From Candidatus Tariuqbacter arcticus (GTDB lineage: Bacteria > Electryoneota > Tariuqbacteria > Tariuqbacterales > Tariuqbacteraceae), in the NCBI GenBank assembly GCA_013202315.1, contig JABMRZ010000356.1, positions 1 through 10,632 of the forward strand: a DNA stretch of 10,632 bases. The letters are read 5' to 3'. The notes under the pieces were generated by a model. It saw nothing but the letters and a program-made list of their open reading frames with translations, made no database searches and had not been told where the DNA came from. Positions 1 to 6,439 of the stretch are shown here, piece after piece; positions within the stretch are counted from its first letter, which is position 1; every line of letters starts with the position of its first letter. A program made the translations under genes and the position numbers.

Positions 1-51
1 TCTCAATCCCGACATTTCTACATTACAATTATTTATGTCGCTCATTATAAG

Positions 52-258
52 TTATTTCCCTCCTAATATTAACTTTTCCCATCGCTCCTTTTCCGCAGCC
101 ATACGATCGACCTCTTTCTGTTTTTCATTTATCACCATTCGTGCGAATTTATAAGCATAATAAGGCCAAATGAAAGCGTATATCACTAAAATCAGTCCCA
201 GTACCCCATGCTCTTTGCCAACCTCAATTAAAAATCGAAAAATGCTTTCATCCGCCAT
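52..258 (-). CDS. Small single-pass membrane protein of unknown function
   Basis: This 68-residue protein is not recognised. Residues about 18-38 form one hydrophobic helix ending in an aromatic patch (FIWPYYAYKF). A highly charged lysine/glutamate-rich helix follows (about 40-64). A short N-terminus, one membrane segment and a charged coiled-coil tail is the architecture of small holin-like or bacteriocin-associated proteins of the BhlA/UviB type, but that is resemblance in layout only. I chose the ATG at 258 because AAGAG lies just upstream and the protein looks normal from there. The reading frame stays open to a TTG at 369, but that extra stretch is AT-rich and not protein-like. The gene and its flanks are clearly more AT-rich than the rest of the window, which would fit late acquisition. 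It lies 233 bases beyond the end of rmuC, so it probably has its own promoter. Confidence 0.5.
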   Translation of the reverse strand: MADESIFRFLIEVGKEHGVLGLILVIYAFIWPYYAYKFARMVINEKQKEVDRMAAEKERWEKLILGGK

Positions 259-409
259 ACGCTCTTGTTTATATTGGGAAAAGATTATTGTGGAGAGATC
301 ATTTCCGCTTACAGTACATATACTGGTAGTGTTCTCAATCAATATAATATATACAAACATAATTGTCAAATTATAGAATGCCGCTGATTAGACTTGATAA
401 CCGAAATAA

Positions 410-423
410 TTGAGCGCGCTCAA
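410..423. repeat. Perfect 14-base palindrome TTGAGCGCGCTCAA
   Basis: The sequence TTGAGCGCGCTCAA is its own reverse complement over 14 bases, and it is GC-rich in an AT-rich spacer. It lies 68 bases past the rmuC stop and about 150 bases before the small membrane-protein gene. Read on the minus strand, it can fold as a 5-bp stem (TTGAG/CTCAA) with a CGCG loop, followed by TTATTT, so it could be a weak terminator for rmuC. It could equally be an operator for a dimeric regulator of the downstream gene. The sequence does not decide between these. Confidence 0.45.
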
Positions 424-453
424 ACACACATTTTGTTCAGTCCTGCATTTTTA

Positions 454-492
454 ATTCAACATTCAACATTCAGTATTCAGTATTCAGCATTC
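454..492 (-). repeat. Heptad tandem array A at the rmuC stop codon
   Basis: Five consecutive 7-base units are ATTCAAC, ATTCAAC, ATTCAGT, ATTCAGT and ATTCAGC (454-488, plus strand). A partial sixth unit (ATTC, 489-492) touches the rmuC stop codon (TAG, 494-492). On the gene strand the units read ACTGAAT and similar, each with a TGA. Because 7 is one more than a multiple of 3, successive units place TGA in all three frames. Array E, 8.2 kb away, uses the same ATTCAGT and ATTCAGC units. Confidence 0.85.
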
Positions 493-1874
493 TATGTCGT
501 CCTCGGTTTCCGGGGAACCCGTTCAACCGGCTCGATAATGGGAATGTCCTCCTTCGCCGTCACCCCCAATTCCTTGAACTTACGCGCCGAAACAAGCACC
601 CTTCCTTCCAAAGAACTGATAGCATCGTTGAACGAACCTACCGTCTTGTCCAAATTTGTATGCAGTTTGGAAAAATGCCCGGCTAAAGTCATCAGCCTGT
701 CGTACATTTCACCCCCGATTTTAGCCACCAATACCGAGCTTTCCATCATCGTCTTCTGCCGCCATAACAGCGCAATGGTCTTCAAAAGCGCGATGAAATT
801 CACCGGCGTGGAAAGCAGTACCTTATTCTGAACCCCCTCTTCAAACAATTCGGGAAATTCCTTCAACGCCCCCGCCAGGAAATGGTCGCCAGGTATAAAC
901 ATCACTACAAAGTCAGGGGTGAAATCGAACTGATCCCAATACTGCTTGGCGCTTAAATCCCTCATCTGCTGCCGAACATTCTTGGCGTGTATGTTCAAAA
1001 GCCTGTTCATCCTAACCTGGTCATTAGTTTCCATCGCATCCAAGTATGCCTGCAATGGAGTCTTGGCGTCCACCACAATAATCCTATCGCCGGGAAGCCT
1101 CACCACCATATCCGGGCGCAGTTTCCTGCCGCCATCGGCTGAAACCGTTTCCTGCGTCCAGAAATCGCAGTATTCACTCATCCCCGACATTTCCGCCGCA
1201 CGCTTCAATGTATATTCACCCCACCGCCCCCTGACCTGAGGCTGCCGCAGCGCCCGCGAAAGGGTTTCGGTCTCACCACGTAAGTCCTTGATTTGATTTA
1301 AAAGCGTCCCCCCGGTATCCCGCACCTTCTGAATCTCCTCATTATAAATCTTTAGGATATCCTGAAGCGGTTTCAACAAACCCTCTATCGCCTGCTTGCG
1401 CTGTTCAAGCTCGCCCTTGGCTTCGGTCTGAATGGTCTTGAACTTGTTTTCAGCGAGTTGCAGGAAGGATTCACTCGATGATTTTAAAGCCTCCTGTGAA
1501 AGGGTCTTAAAAGCATCCGAAAACTTCTCCTTGACTTCGTTTAAAAGTTCCATGTTTTTCGCTGAAGCCTTCCGTTCCTCCTCTAACCGCGTCTCCAATT
1601 CGGACTGATTAGACTGCAAATCCGAATTCTTATCCCGCAATTCCCTCAGCTCCCGCACCTGCGCTTCCAGTTTGGAACGAAATTCCTGCGCCTCCACCGC
1701 CTTGGATTTTTCCAAAATCGTGTACTTTTCAGCAGAAGCTGCCCGTTCAGATTCTAACCGGGTTTCCAATATTGCCATCCGCTTAGCCTGCGAATTTTTA
1801 ACAATAAACCACCCGGCAAATGCTCCAGTTGCGACCCCTCCCGCAATCGCCAAAATAATACCCAAAACACTCAT
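492..1874 (-). CDS. rmuC: RmuC-family protein (DNA recombination protein)
   Basis: This 460-residue protein belongs to the RmuC family, linked in E. coli to limiting recombination at inverted repeats. The N-terminus (about 3-25) is one hydrophobic helix that anchors it in the inner membrane. A coiled coil follows (about 30-170), then the RmuC domain (about 170-425). Visible family motifs are RGRWGE (215-220), RPDMVVRLPGD (253-263), VVDAKTPLQAYLDA (267-280), DFVVMFIPGD (321-330) and LLSTPVNFIALLKTIALLWRQ (353-373). The pair D255 and D269-x-K271 matches a PD-(D/E)xK nuclease core, so the predicted catalytic residues are present. Length is normal for the family. Two coiled-coil stretches, 36-50 and 93-107, are near-identical (LETRLE-x-ER-x-ASA), indicating an internal duplication. 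The start ATG has GGAAG 4 bases upstream. A 409-base spacer separates it from the gene before it, so it probably has its own promoter. Confidence 0.93.
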   Translation of the reverse strand: MSVLGIILAIAGGVATGAFAGWFIVKNSQAKRMAILETRLESERAASAEKYTILEKSKAVEAQEFRSKLEAQVRELRELRDKNSDLQSNQSELETRLEEERKASAKNMELLNEVKEKFSDAFKTLSQEALKSSSESFLQLAENKFKTIQTEAKGELEQRKQAIEGLLKPLQDILKIYNEEIQKVRDTGGTLLNQIKDLRGETETLSRALRQPQVRGRWGEYTLKRAAEMSGMSEYCDFWTQETVSADGGRKLRPDMVVRLPGDRIIVVDAKTPLQAYLDAMETNDQVRMNRLLNIHAKNVRQQMRDLSAKQYWDQFDFTPDFVVMFIPGDHFLAGALKEFPELFEEGVQNKVLLSTPVNFIALLKTIALLWRQKTMMESSVLVAKIGGEMYDRLMTLAGHFSKLHTNLDKTVGSFNDAISSLEGRVLVSARKFKELGVTAKEDIPIIEPVERVPRKPRTT

Positions 1875-1878
1875 AAAA

Positions 1879-1883
1879 CTTCC
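1879..1883 (-). promoter_or_regulatory. Ribosome binding site of rmuC
   Basis: GGAAG lies 4 bases before the ATG at 1874 on the minus strand. It supports that start, which also places the membrane anchor directly at the N-terminus. Confidence 0.55.
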
Positions 1884-1896
1884 AAAAAACAGAGAG

Positions 1897-1923
1897 AGTA
1901 TAAATCGACATATTAATAATCAA
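1897..1923 (-). promoter_or_regulatory. Candidate sigma-70-like promoter of rmuC
   Basis: On the minus strand, TTGATT (1923-1918) and TATACT (1902-1897) are separated by 15 bases and lie 23 bases or more upstream of the rmuC ATG. The -10 box is good, but the spacer is shorter than the usual 16-18. In DNA this AT-rich such boxes arise by chance, so this is a weak call. The 409-base gap to the upstream gene is the main reason to expect a promoter here. Confidence 0.3.
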
Positions 1924-2087
1924 TTATCTGTATCATTATGCAATATCAGTATTGGTTTTAAAGTATCATACTACTCAACTTTTAATATATTGATAATTAT
2001 GGTGTTATAATCAATTGAGAAACTTGTATTATATGGTTATACATAATTATAGAACAATAAATATATGGTCAATGCTATGTGTCTGTT

Positions 2088-2105
2088 AAATGCTTTACAG
2101 CATTT
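2088..2105. repeat. Perfect hairpin AAATGCT-TTAC-AGCATTT
   Basis: Two exact 7-base arms (2088-2094 and 2099-2105) flank a 4-base loop. Neither strand has a clear T tract directly after it (minus-strand continuation AACAGAC), so it is a poor intrinsic terminator. It could be an RNA processing or end-stabilising hairpin for the long DUF4175 transcript, or an operator. Confidence 0.45.
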
Positions 2106-2128
2106 CCCGAAAATAATTTCCGTTGTTT

Positions 2129-2183
2129 TTGTAGGGATGAATTATTAATCCGCCCTGGACAGATCGATAATCTGTCCCTGCAA
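2129..2183. repeat. 55-base palindromic element with terminal inverted repeats
   Basis: The ends are TTGTAGGGA (2129-2137) and TCCCTGCAA (2175-2183), inverted repeats matching at 8 of 9 positions. Nested within is an exact 8-bp hairpin, GGACAGAT (2157-2164) with ATCTGTCC (2170-2177) around a CGATA loop. A short GTAGGG-ended palindrome in an intergenic AT-rich region resembles small interspersed palindromic (REP- or MITE-like) repeats. No second copy lies in this window, so membership of a repeat family is inference. Confidence 0.45.
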
Positions 2184-2260
2184 TTATGAACATAGGAAAA
2201 AATTTTGGGAATCGGTATAAATATCTGTTTACCTTAAATTGAAAGTTTCTTTGGAGAACC

Positions 2261-2302
2261 ACTATTCATTCAACATCTACCGTTCACGGTTCACGGCCTT
2301 CA
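2261..2302 (-). repeat. Heptad array B running into the DUF4175 stop codon
   Basis: The units on the plus strand are ACTATTC (degenerate), ATTCAAC, ATCTACC, GTTCACG and GTTCACG (2261-2295), then decay. The stop codon of the upstream gene (TGA, 2286-2284) lies inside the first GTTCACG unit. The codons before it, encoding Arg-Glu-Pro, lie in the two GTTCACG units. ATTCAAC is also a unit of array A. Confidence 0.75.
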
Positions 2303-5300
2303 TACAACGCCCTGAAATAGTCCCTTATCAACCGCTGGTAATCAAGCGCATACCCCTCCTTCATCGCCCGCAGGATATCCTGCCGCATCATCTCTTCCAA
2401 CTCATCGTGCGGTATTTCCGAGGGGGATGGACGGACTATATCCCGCCCCGCCCGCGAACGCCTCTGCTTGGAAATCCGCTGAGTCCGCACCGACCGCTGG
2501 GCGTCCAGCATTCGCGAAAGTATCCTCTCCTGCAATTTCAGCGTCCTTTCGCCGATGTTCCTGTCTTCCAAGCTGTCGGCGGCTTCGCCCATCTTCTGAC
2601 CGATATCGCCCAAATCTCCCAATACTCCGCCCAATTCTTCCGCCTGCTGAGCCGCTTCTTCCATCGCCCGCTGAAGAGCCCGTTGTTGCGCTGCCAGCCT
2701 CCCCATCGCCGCCATCTGCTCCATCGACATCCCTCCCTCGCCCGGAATGGGCATCATCATAGATTGAGTTTCCTGGTTCAAACCCGCCTGCTGGTTAGCC
2801 ATCTGCTGAAGCTTCTCCATCAATTCCGAAAACCCGGTAGAACTCGCCGAACTCTGCATCTGAGAAATAGCGTCCAATATCTGCACCGCTGCTTGATTAG
2901 CCGATTTCATAGCGGTATTCTGCTGAGAAGTTACTACCTGCGGATTCCGGGCGGTATAACCGTTCAGCGCATTTTGCATCATCGCCGCCGCATTACCCAA
3001 CGATCTCCCAATCGCCGGAGTGATGAAAAATGTCTGCTGTGAAAGCTCAAACAAGCGATTGGTCACACTTTCCAACCCTTCAGCTATCCCAGCTTGAAAC
3101 GCCGCCCCCTCCCGAAAACGAGCGCTTCGCGGCGACAGAGTCGAACTCTCCTTCTTCAACCATTCCTGCTCGCGGGACAAAGTCACCAAATCCCGTACCA
3201 CCGACATCATTTCCCCCGCCAATTCCTCCTTCTTGCGGGAAATCATACTCTGCTTGATCTCGCCCAATTCGCTGGAAAGCTGGGAAAGCTTCTTGCTTAT
3301 CTGCCCGCCCTGTTTTTGAGCGGACTGGCGCTGATTATTCAGCATCGACCCGGTCATTTCCTCCATCTCACCAGGAATCGAATCGGCGGCGCTCTCCAAC
3401 TCCTCCAATTCCAAAGCGGAGATAGAATCCAATTCCGAAGCCAGCCTTTCGGCTTCTTCAAGCTTTTCCAGCCAATCCTTCATATCATCTTCCAAGATTT
3501 CTTCCTTGAGCGCCGATTCCGAAATTTCGTCCGCTTCGCTTTCGGCTATCTCTTCGGTGATTTCCTCCTGCCGTTCCGCCATTTCAGCCGCCCGCTCCGC
3601 TAACTCCTCCAACTGCCTTTCCAGCTTCAATTGCTTCAAAATCTGCAGCGACCTTTCGATGTTCTCCAGCATCTTTTCCTGCGATATCTGAAACATCTCC
3701 GCCGCCTGCCTCAATTTATCCGGGTCGGCTCCTTCCAGCGCTTCCGACATCTGCTGAAGCGCCTTCATCAATTCCGGACTGGCGATTTCCGAAATCAAGT
3801 TCTGCAGCTCATTGTATTTCTCCAGCAATTCTAATGATAAAAGCGAACTGTCTTCAGCCCTCTCCATTATTTCTTCCAATGCGGCTTTGGACTCTTCCAA
3901 CTTCTCCAGCACTTCTTCGTGGGACTGAATTTTTTCACTCAAGTCCCGCTTCTGGCTCCAATTCAATTCACCTTTCCGGCGGATTTCATCGATCGCTTTT
4001 TCGACTTCCTCGTGAATCTCCCGGCTCTTTTCCAATGCCTCTTCCAGCTTTTCTAACCCTTCCGTTTCCGCCTGCTCCATCTCCTCATACATCTCAGCCA
4101 TAGTCGGTAGGCGCAGGATGTAGGTCCTGCTGCGAGCGGTCTTGGGACCTAAAACATCATCGTTGTCAGCCGCGAAAGCGTAATATTCCACCAAATCCCC
4201 CGGAATCAAATCTAACTCCGCCAGTTCCCAAAGATAATCGGAGCGAAACACACCATCCACATCCTGGTGAAAACCAAGCCCTGCCCGCTGAAATTCACCG
4301 CTGGTATCCGATAAAAACGAAGATGTCCGCCGATAGTAAAGCTCCATCCGGTTCAGACCGAAATCATCCTCCCCCTCAATTAACAGCTTCAACCCGCCTA
4401 TCCCGGAAAGCTCCAAATCAACACCCGGCTGTACTATTTCCACCATCGGAGATAAATCCGGCAGAATATCGATATAATACTGTATGGGGTAGCGGTTCAT
4501 CAATCCCTCCCTATCCCGCAGGCGGATTCTGTAGCGCCCCGAATCCATTATCCTCATCCCCCCGCGCAACTCACTGCCGTCGACCTCTAATTCCACCCTC
4601 CCTTCACCGCCGTCATCATTTTCCAAATTAATATAGCCCTCCGATATTTCCCCCCGGGCTTCAATCGAGAATTCCGCTTTCGTCCCCGGAAGCGCGAGAA
4701 TATCCCCCACATTATCCGCCAAAGCCATCGCCGGAAATCCCGAATAGCCCGGTGGTATCAACTTTACCCTGAGCTTCCTCACCAGCGGAGGCTTCTTCAC
4801 CTCCACCCGATATACCGGACTCTCTACCCTGCCGCTCGAAGCCTTATACCTTAATCCTGAACTGACCCCAGCTATCTCCAAAGTGTATGTGGAATCCCTC
4901 CCCATCAACGCAATCCGCAAATCCTCGCTTTCATCACCATCATAGAGGGATAATAGATGGAAACACACTTCCTTGGGTGACCCGCCCTGCGCACGCGCAG
5001 TTAAAAATAAGCTGTCCCCCTCCACCAATGTAGTATCCCCCGGCTCTACAAATATTGCGAACGGCAGCGGCTTCTCAAACACCGTCAACGGATGAATAAC
5101 TCGATACGCACCCCCCCTCGCAAATGCGAATATCACCAAAATCGACAGAAACGCCGAAACTATGAAGAACTTTACTCCCCCATAAAACGACACCCGGCTC
5201 ACCACCCCCGATATATCTGCATCTAAAAATTCAGACGCCGCCTCCCGCAGCGCCTCATCCCTCAGTCGAACGGAATAGTCCGCCCGACCCTTGGTTTTCT

Positions 5301-5661
5301 CCCTCCATAGTTGAACCGCATTCCGCAGTCTATCCCGAATCTTGGGAATAGACCCGCCAACCCACCCCGCCGTCACAACATCATCAGGCGACCGCTTGTT
5401 AATAATGATGCTCAATAGATAATATCCCCCCTTAATGAGCAAAAGGGCGGTGAATAACACCACCACCCCTGCCATCATCATACGTCCCCACACCGGCGCC
5501 CACAGGAATTGCTCCAACAAAGCCGCCGCCGCATAGCCGGCGAATAATATCCCCAAGCCTAAAGCTATATTCATCCCGGCTCGCAGGCTCTTCCATCTAT
5601 TCCGCAAAACCCCCAATCGCCCGGCGATTGAATCGTATATGTCCGAAGAATTCACATCCAT
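2284..5661 (-). CDS. DUF4175-type large membrane and coiled-coil protein
   Basis: This 1125-residue protein has the layout of the DUF4175 family, whose function is unknown. Two membrane helices lie near the N-terminus (about 30-50 and 62-86) and a third at about 163-182. A beta-rich region follows (about 195-515) with Ig-like segments, probably extracytoplasmic. Then comes a long glutamate/lysine-rich coiled coil (about 520-830), a Gln/Met-rich low-complexity region (about 885-1005) and a basic segment (1056-1075). The last part, YQRLIRDYFRALYE (1108-1121), resembles the conserved C-terminal motif I recall for this family, so the protein is probably full length. The final Arg-Glu-Pro and the stop are encoded within a heptad repeat. 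There is one cysteine (C233). It is 79 bases downstream of a DUF4159 gene, its usual partner. No Shine-Dalgarno lies directly before the ATG; a hairpin sits there instead. A role in envelope stress tolerance or assembly is inferred only from the usual MoxR/Bat neighbourhood of such genes. Confidence 0.75.
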   Translation of the reverse strand: MDVNSSDIYDSIAGRLGVLRNRWKSLRAGMNIALGLGILFAGYAAAALLEQFLWAPVWGRMMMAGVVVLFTALLLIKGGYYLLSIIINKRSPDDVVTAGWVGGSIPKIRDRLRNAVQLWREKTKGRADYSVRLRDEALREAASEFLDADISGVVSRVSFYGGVKFFIVSAFLSILVIFAFARGGAYRVIHPLTVFEKPLPFAIFVEPGDTTLVEGDSLFLTARAQGGSPKEVCFHLLSLYDGDESEDLRIALMGRDSTYTLEIAGVSSGLRYKASSGRVESPVYRVEVKKPPLVRKLRVKLIPPGYSGFPAMALADNVGDILALPGTKAEFSIEARGEISEGYINLENDDGGEGRVELEVDGSELRGGMRIMDSGRYRIRLRDREGLMNRYPIQYYIDILPDLSPMVEIVQPGVDLELSGIGGLKLLIEGEDDFGLNRMELYYRRTSSFLSDTSGEFQRAGLGFHQDVDGVFRSDYLWELAELDLIPGDLVEYYAFAADNDDVLGPKTARSRTYILRLPTMAEMYEEMEQAETEGLEKLEEALEKSREIHEEVEKAIDEIRRKGELNWSQKRDLSEKIQSHEEVLEKLEESKAALEEIMERAEDSSLLSLELLEKYNELQNLISEIASPELMKALQQMSEALEGADPDKLRQAAEMFQISQEKMLENIERSLQILKQLKLERQLEELAERAAEMAERQEEITEEIAESEADEISESALKEEILEDDMKDWLEKLEEAERLASELDSISALELEELESAADSIPGEMEEMTGSMLNNQRQSAQKQGGQISKKLSQLSSELGEIKQSMISRKKEELAGEMMSVVRDLVTLSREQEWLKKESSTLSPRSARFREGAAFQAGIAEGLESVTNRLFELSQQTFFITPAIGRSLGNAAAMMQNALNGYTARNPQVVTSQQNTAMKSANQAAVQILDAISQMQSSASSTGFSELMEKLQQMANQQAGLNQETQSMMMPIPGEGGMSMEQMAAMGRLAAQQRALQRAMEEAAQQAEELGGVLGDLGDIGQKMGEAADSLEDRNIGERTLKLQERILSRMLDAQRSVRTQRISKQRRSRAGRDIVRPSPSEIPHDELEEMMRQDILRAMKEGYALDYQRLIRDYFRALYEGREP

Positions 5662-5670
5662 AAACGCATT

Positions 5671-5693
5671 GGCGGGTCAATACACAACCCGCC
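5671..5693 (-). promoter_or_regulatory. Leader hairpin before the DUF4175 gene
   Basis: GGCGGGT (5671-5677) and ACCCGCC (5687-5693) form an exact 7-bp stem with a 9-base loop. On the minus-strand mRNA the hairpin ends 9 bases before the ATG at 5661. There is no Shine-Dalgarno between hairpin and ATG. The only purine-rich match, GAGGG, overlaps the far arm. The hairpin could block initiation, bring the distant GAG close to the start when folded, or act on transcription. There is no T tract, so a simple terminator is unlikely. Confidence 0.4.
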
Positions 5694-5708
5694 CTCAGCT
5701 TAAATTCT

Positions 5709-5745
5709 CCACCAAACCCTAACCCCCAACCCCTAAATCCTCAAT
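5709..5745 (-). repeat. Heptad array C containing the DUF4159 stop codon
   Basis: The units on the plus strand are CCACCAA, ACCCTAA, CCCCCAA, CCCCTAA and ATCCTCA (5709-5743), sharing the form N-Y/A-C-C-Y/C-M-A. The stop codon of the DUF4159 gene (TGA, 5743-5741) is made by the last unit. The units differ from arrays A, B, D and E but resemble the CCCTAAA units of array F read on its other strand. The copies are diverged, so the period of 7 is clear but identity is modest. Confidence 0.65.
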
Positions 5746-6403
5746 TAGTCATCGAATACACCACAATATTCGTCCCCATCTTAAGCGCCGCAACCCGCTT
5801 CTCCGGCGGGTCGTTATGCACTTCAAGGTCCTCCCAGCCGTCTCCCAGATCGCTCTGATAAGTATAATAGACCATCAGCCGCCCGTCCTTGATGACGCCC
5901 AACCCCTGCGCCGGCAATCCGTCATGCTCATGAATTTTAGGCGGCCCGTTGGGAAATCTGAAATGACAACTATAAATCGGATGATTGAAGGGGATTTCCA
6001 CCAGCTCTTCCCGCGGAAAAACCTTCTTCAATTCGGATCGGATATACTTATCCATTCCATAATTGTCATCGCAATGCAGGAAACCGCCTGCCAGCAGGTA
6101 TTCCCTGAGATTCTGCGCCTCCGCCTCGCTGAAAAACACCCTCCCGTGCCCATTCAAGTAAAGGTAAGGATAGTTGTAAATCTCCTTTGAACCGGCTTCA
6201 ACTACCGCCGGTTCCTTTTGGCATACGATATTTGTATTCTGCGATATATATTCCAGCAGGTTCCCCAATGAACTCGGATTGCTGTACCAATCTCCCCCGC
6301 CGTTATACTTCACCCTCGCTACCGTGAACCCCTCCCCATAAACCAACGAACCACAGAATAACAGGCAAAGCAGTAAAACGATTATAATATTACATCCTCG
6401 CAT
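5741..6403 (-). CDS. Secreted DUF4159 domain protein
   Basis: The protein is 220 residues. A signal peptide (basic N-terminus, hydrophobic core about 5-20, probable cleavage near LVYG/EG at 23) sends it out of the cytoplasm. The mature part carries DUF4159 motifs: ARVKYNGGGDWY (29-40), YLNGHG (82-87), LLAGGFLHCDDNYG (103-116), HPIYSC (141-146), HEHDG (158-162) and a terminal SDLGDGWED (184-192). DUF4159 has a class I glutamine-amidotransferase-like fold. From memory of the family I see no clear Cys-His-Glu triad, so binding or a structural role is more likely than amidotransfer. Length is near that of a single-domain member. It precedes the DUF4175 gene by 79 bases, the usual pairing, and follows surA by 128 bases that include the longest heptad array. 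The Shine-Dalgarno is weak (GAG about 5 bases before the ATG). Function unknown. Confidence 0.82.
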   Translation of the reverse strand: MRGCNIIIVLLLCLLFCGSLVYGEGFTVARVKYNGGGDWYSNPSSLGNLLEYISQNTNIVCQKEPAVVEAGSKEIYNYPYLYLNGHGRVFFSEAEAQNLREYLLAGGFLHCDDNYGMDKYIRSELKKVFPREELVEIPFNHPIYSCHFRFPNGPPKIHEHDGLPAQGLGVIKDGRLMVYYTYQSDLGDGWEDLEVHNDPPEKRVAALKMGTNIVVYSMTN

Positions 6404-6439
6404 TGGCTCTCATTTCCCATAAAAAACCATAATTGTATC

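Larger units (their letters stand above)
1875..2260. other. AT-rich intergenic spacer with palindromes, no gene seen
   Basis: This is the only stretch longer than 300 bases without a gene. It is much more AT-rich than the flanking coding DNA, and I see no credible reading frame on either strand. It holds a candidate rmuC promoter near the left end, an interrupted dyad TTGAT...ATCAA (1990-2014), a perfect 7-bp hairpin (2088-2105) and a 55-base element with near-perfect terminal inverted repeats (2129-2183). The heptad array at the end of the DUF4175 gene borders it on the right. A small RNA cannot be excluded. Confidence 0.6.

Noticed and set aside
312..325. Inverted repeat CAGTA-CATA-TACTG before the small membrane-protein gene, considered as an SOS (LexA) box
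   Set aside because: The order is CAG...CTG and not CTG...CAG, and the arms are only 5 bases, so it does not match the known LexA sites I considered.
259..369. N-terminal extension of the small membrane protein to the TTG at 369 or the ATG at 360
   Set aside because: The added residues look like translated AT-rich spacer. The ATG at 258 has an upstream AAGAG and a sensible protein start.
2006..2011. Perfect TATAAT on the plus strand
   Set aside because: There is no -35 box at a proper distance and no plus-strand gene follows. In such AT-rich DNA it is expected by chance.
2239..3042. Long plus-strand reading frame of 267 codons opposite the DUF4175 gene
   Set aside because: It is a shadow of the well-supported minus-strand gene. 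Its translation is rich in His, Arg, Pro and Leu in the way antisense frames are, and it shows no domain.
3094..3603. Plus-strand reading frame of 169 codons
   Set aside because: It lies fully antisense to the coiled-coil part of the DUF4175 gene and has the same antisense composition, with no recognisable motif.
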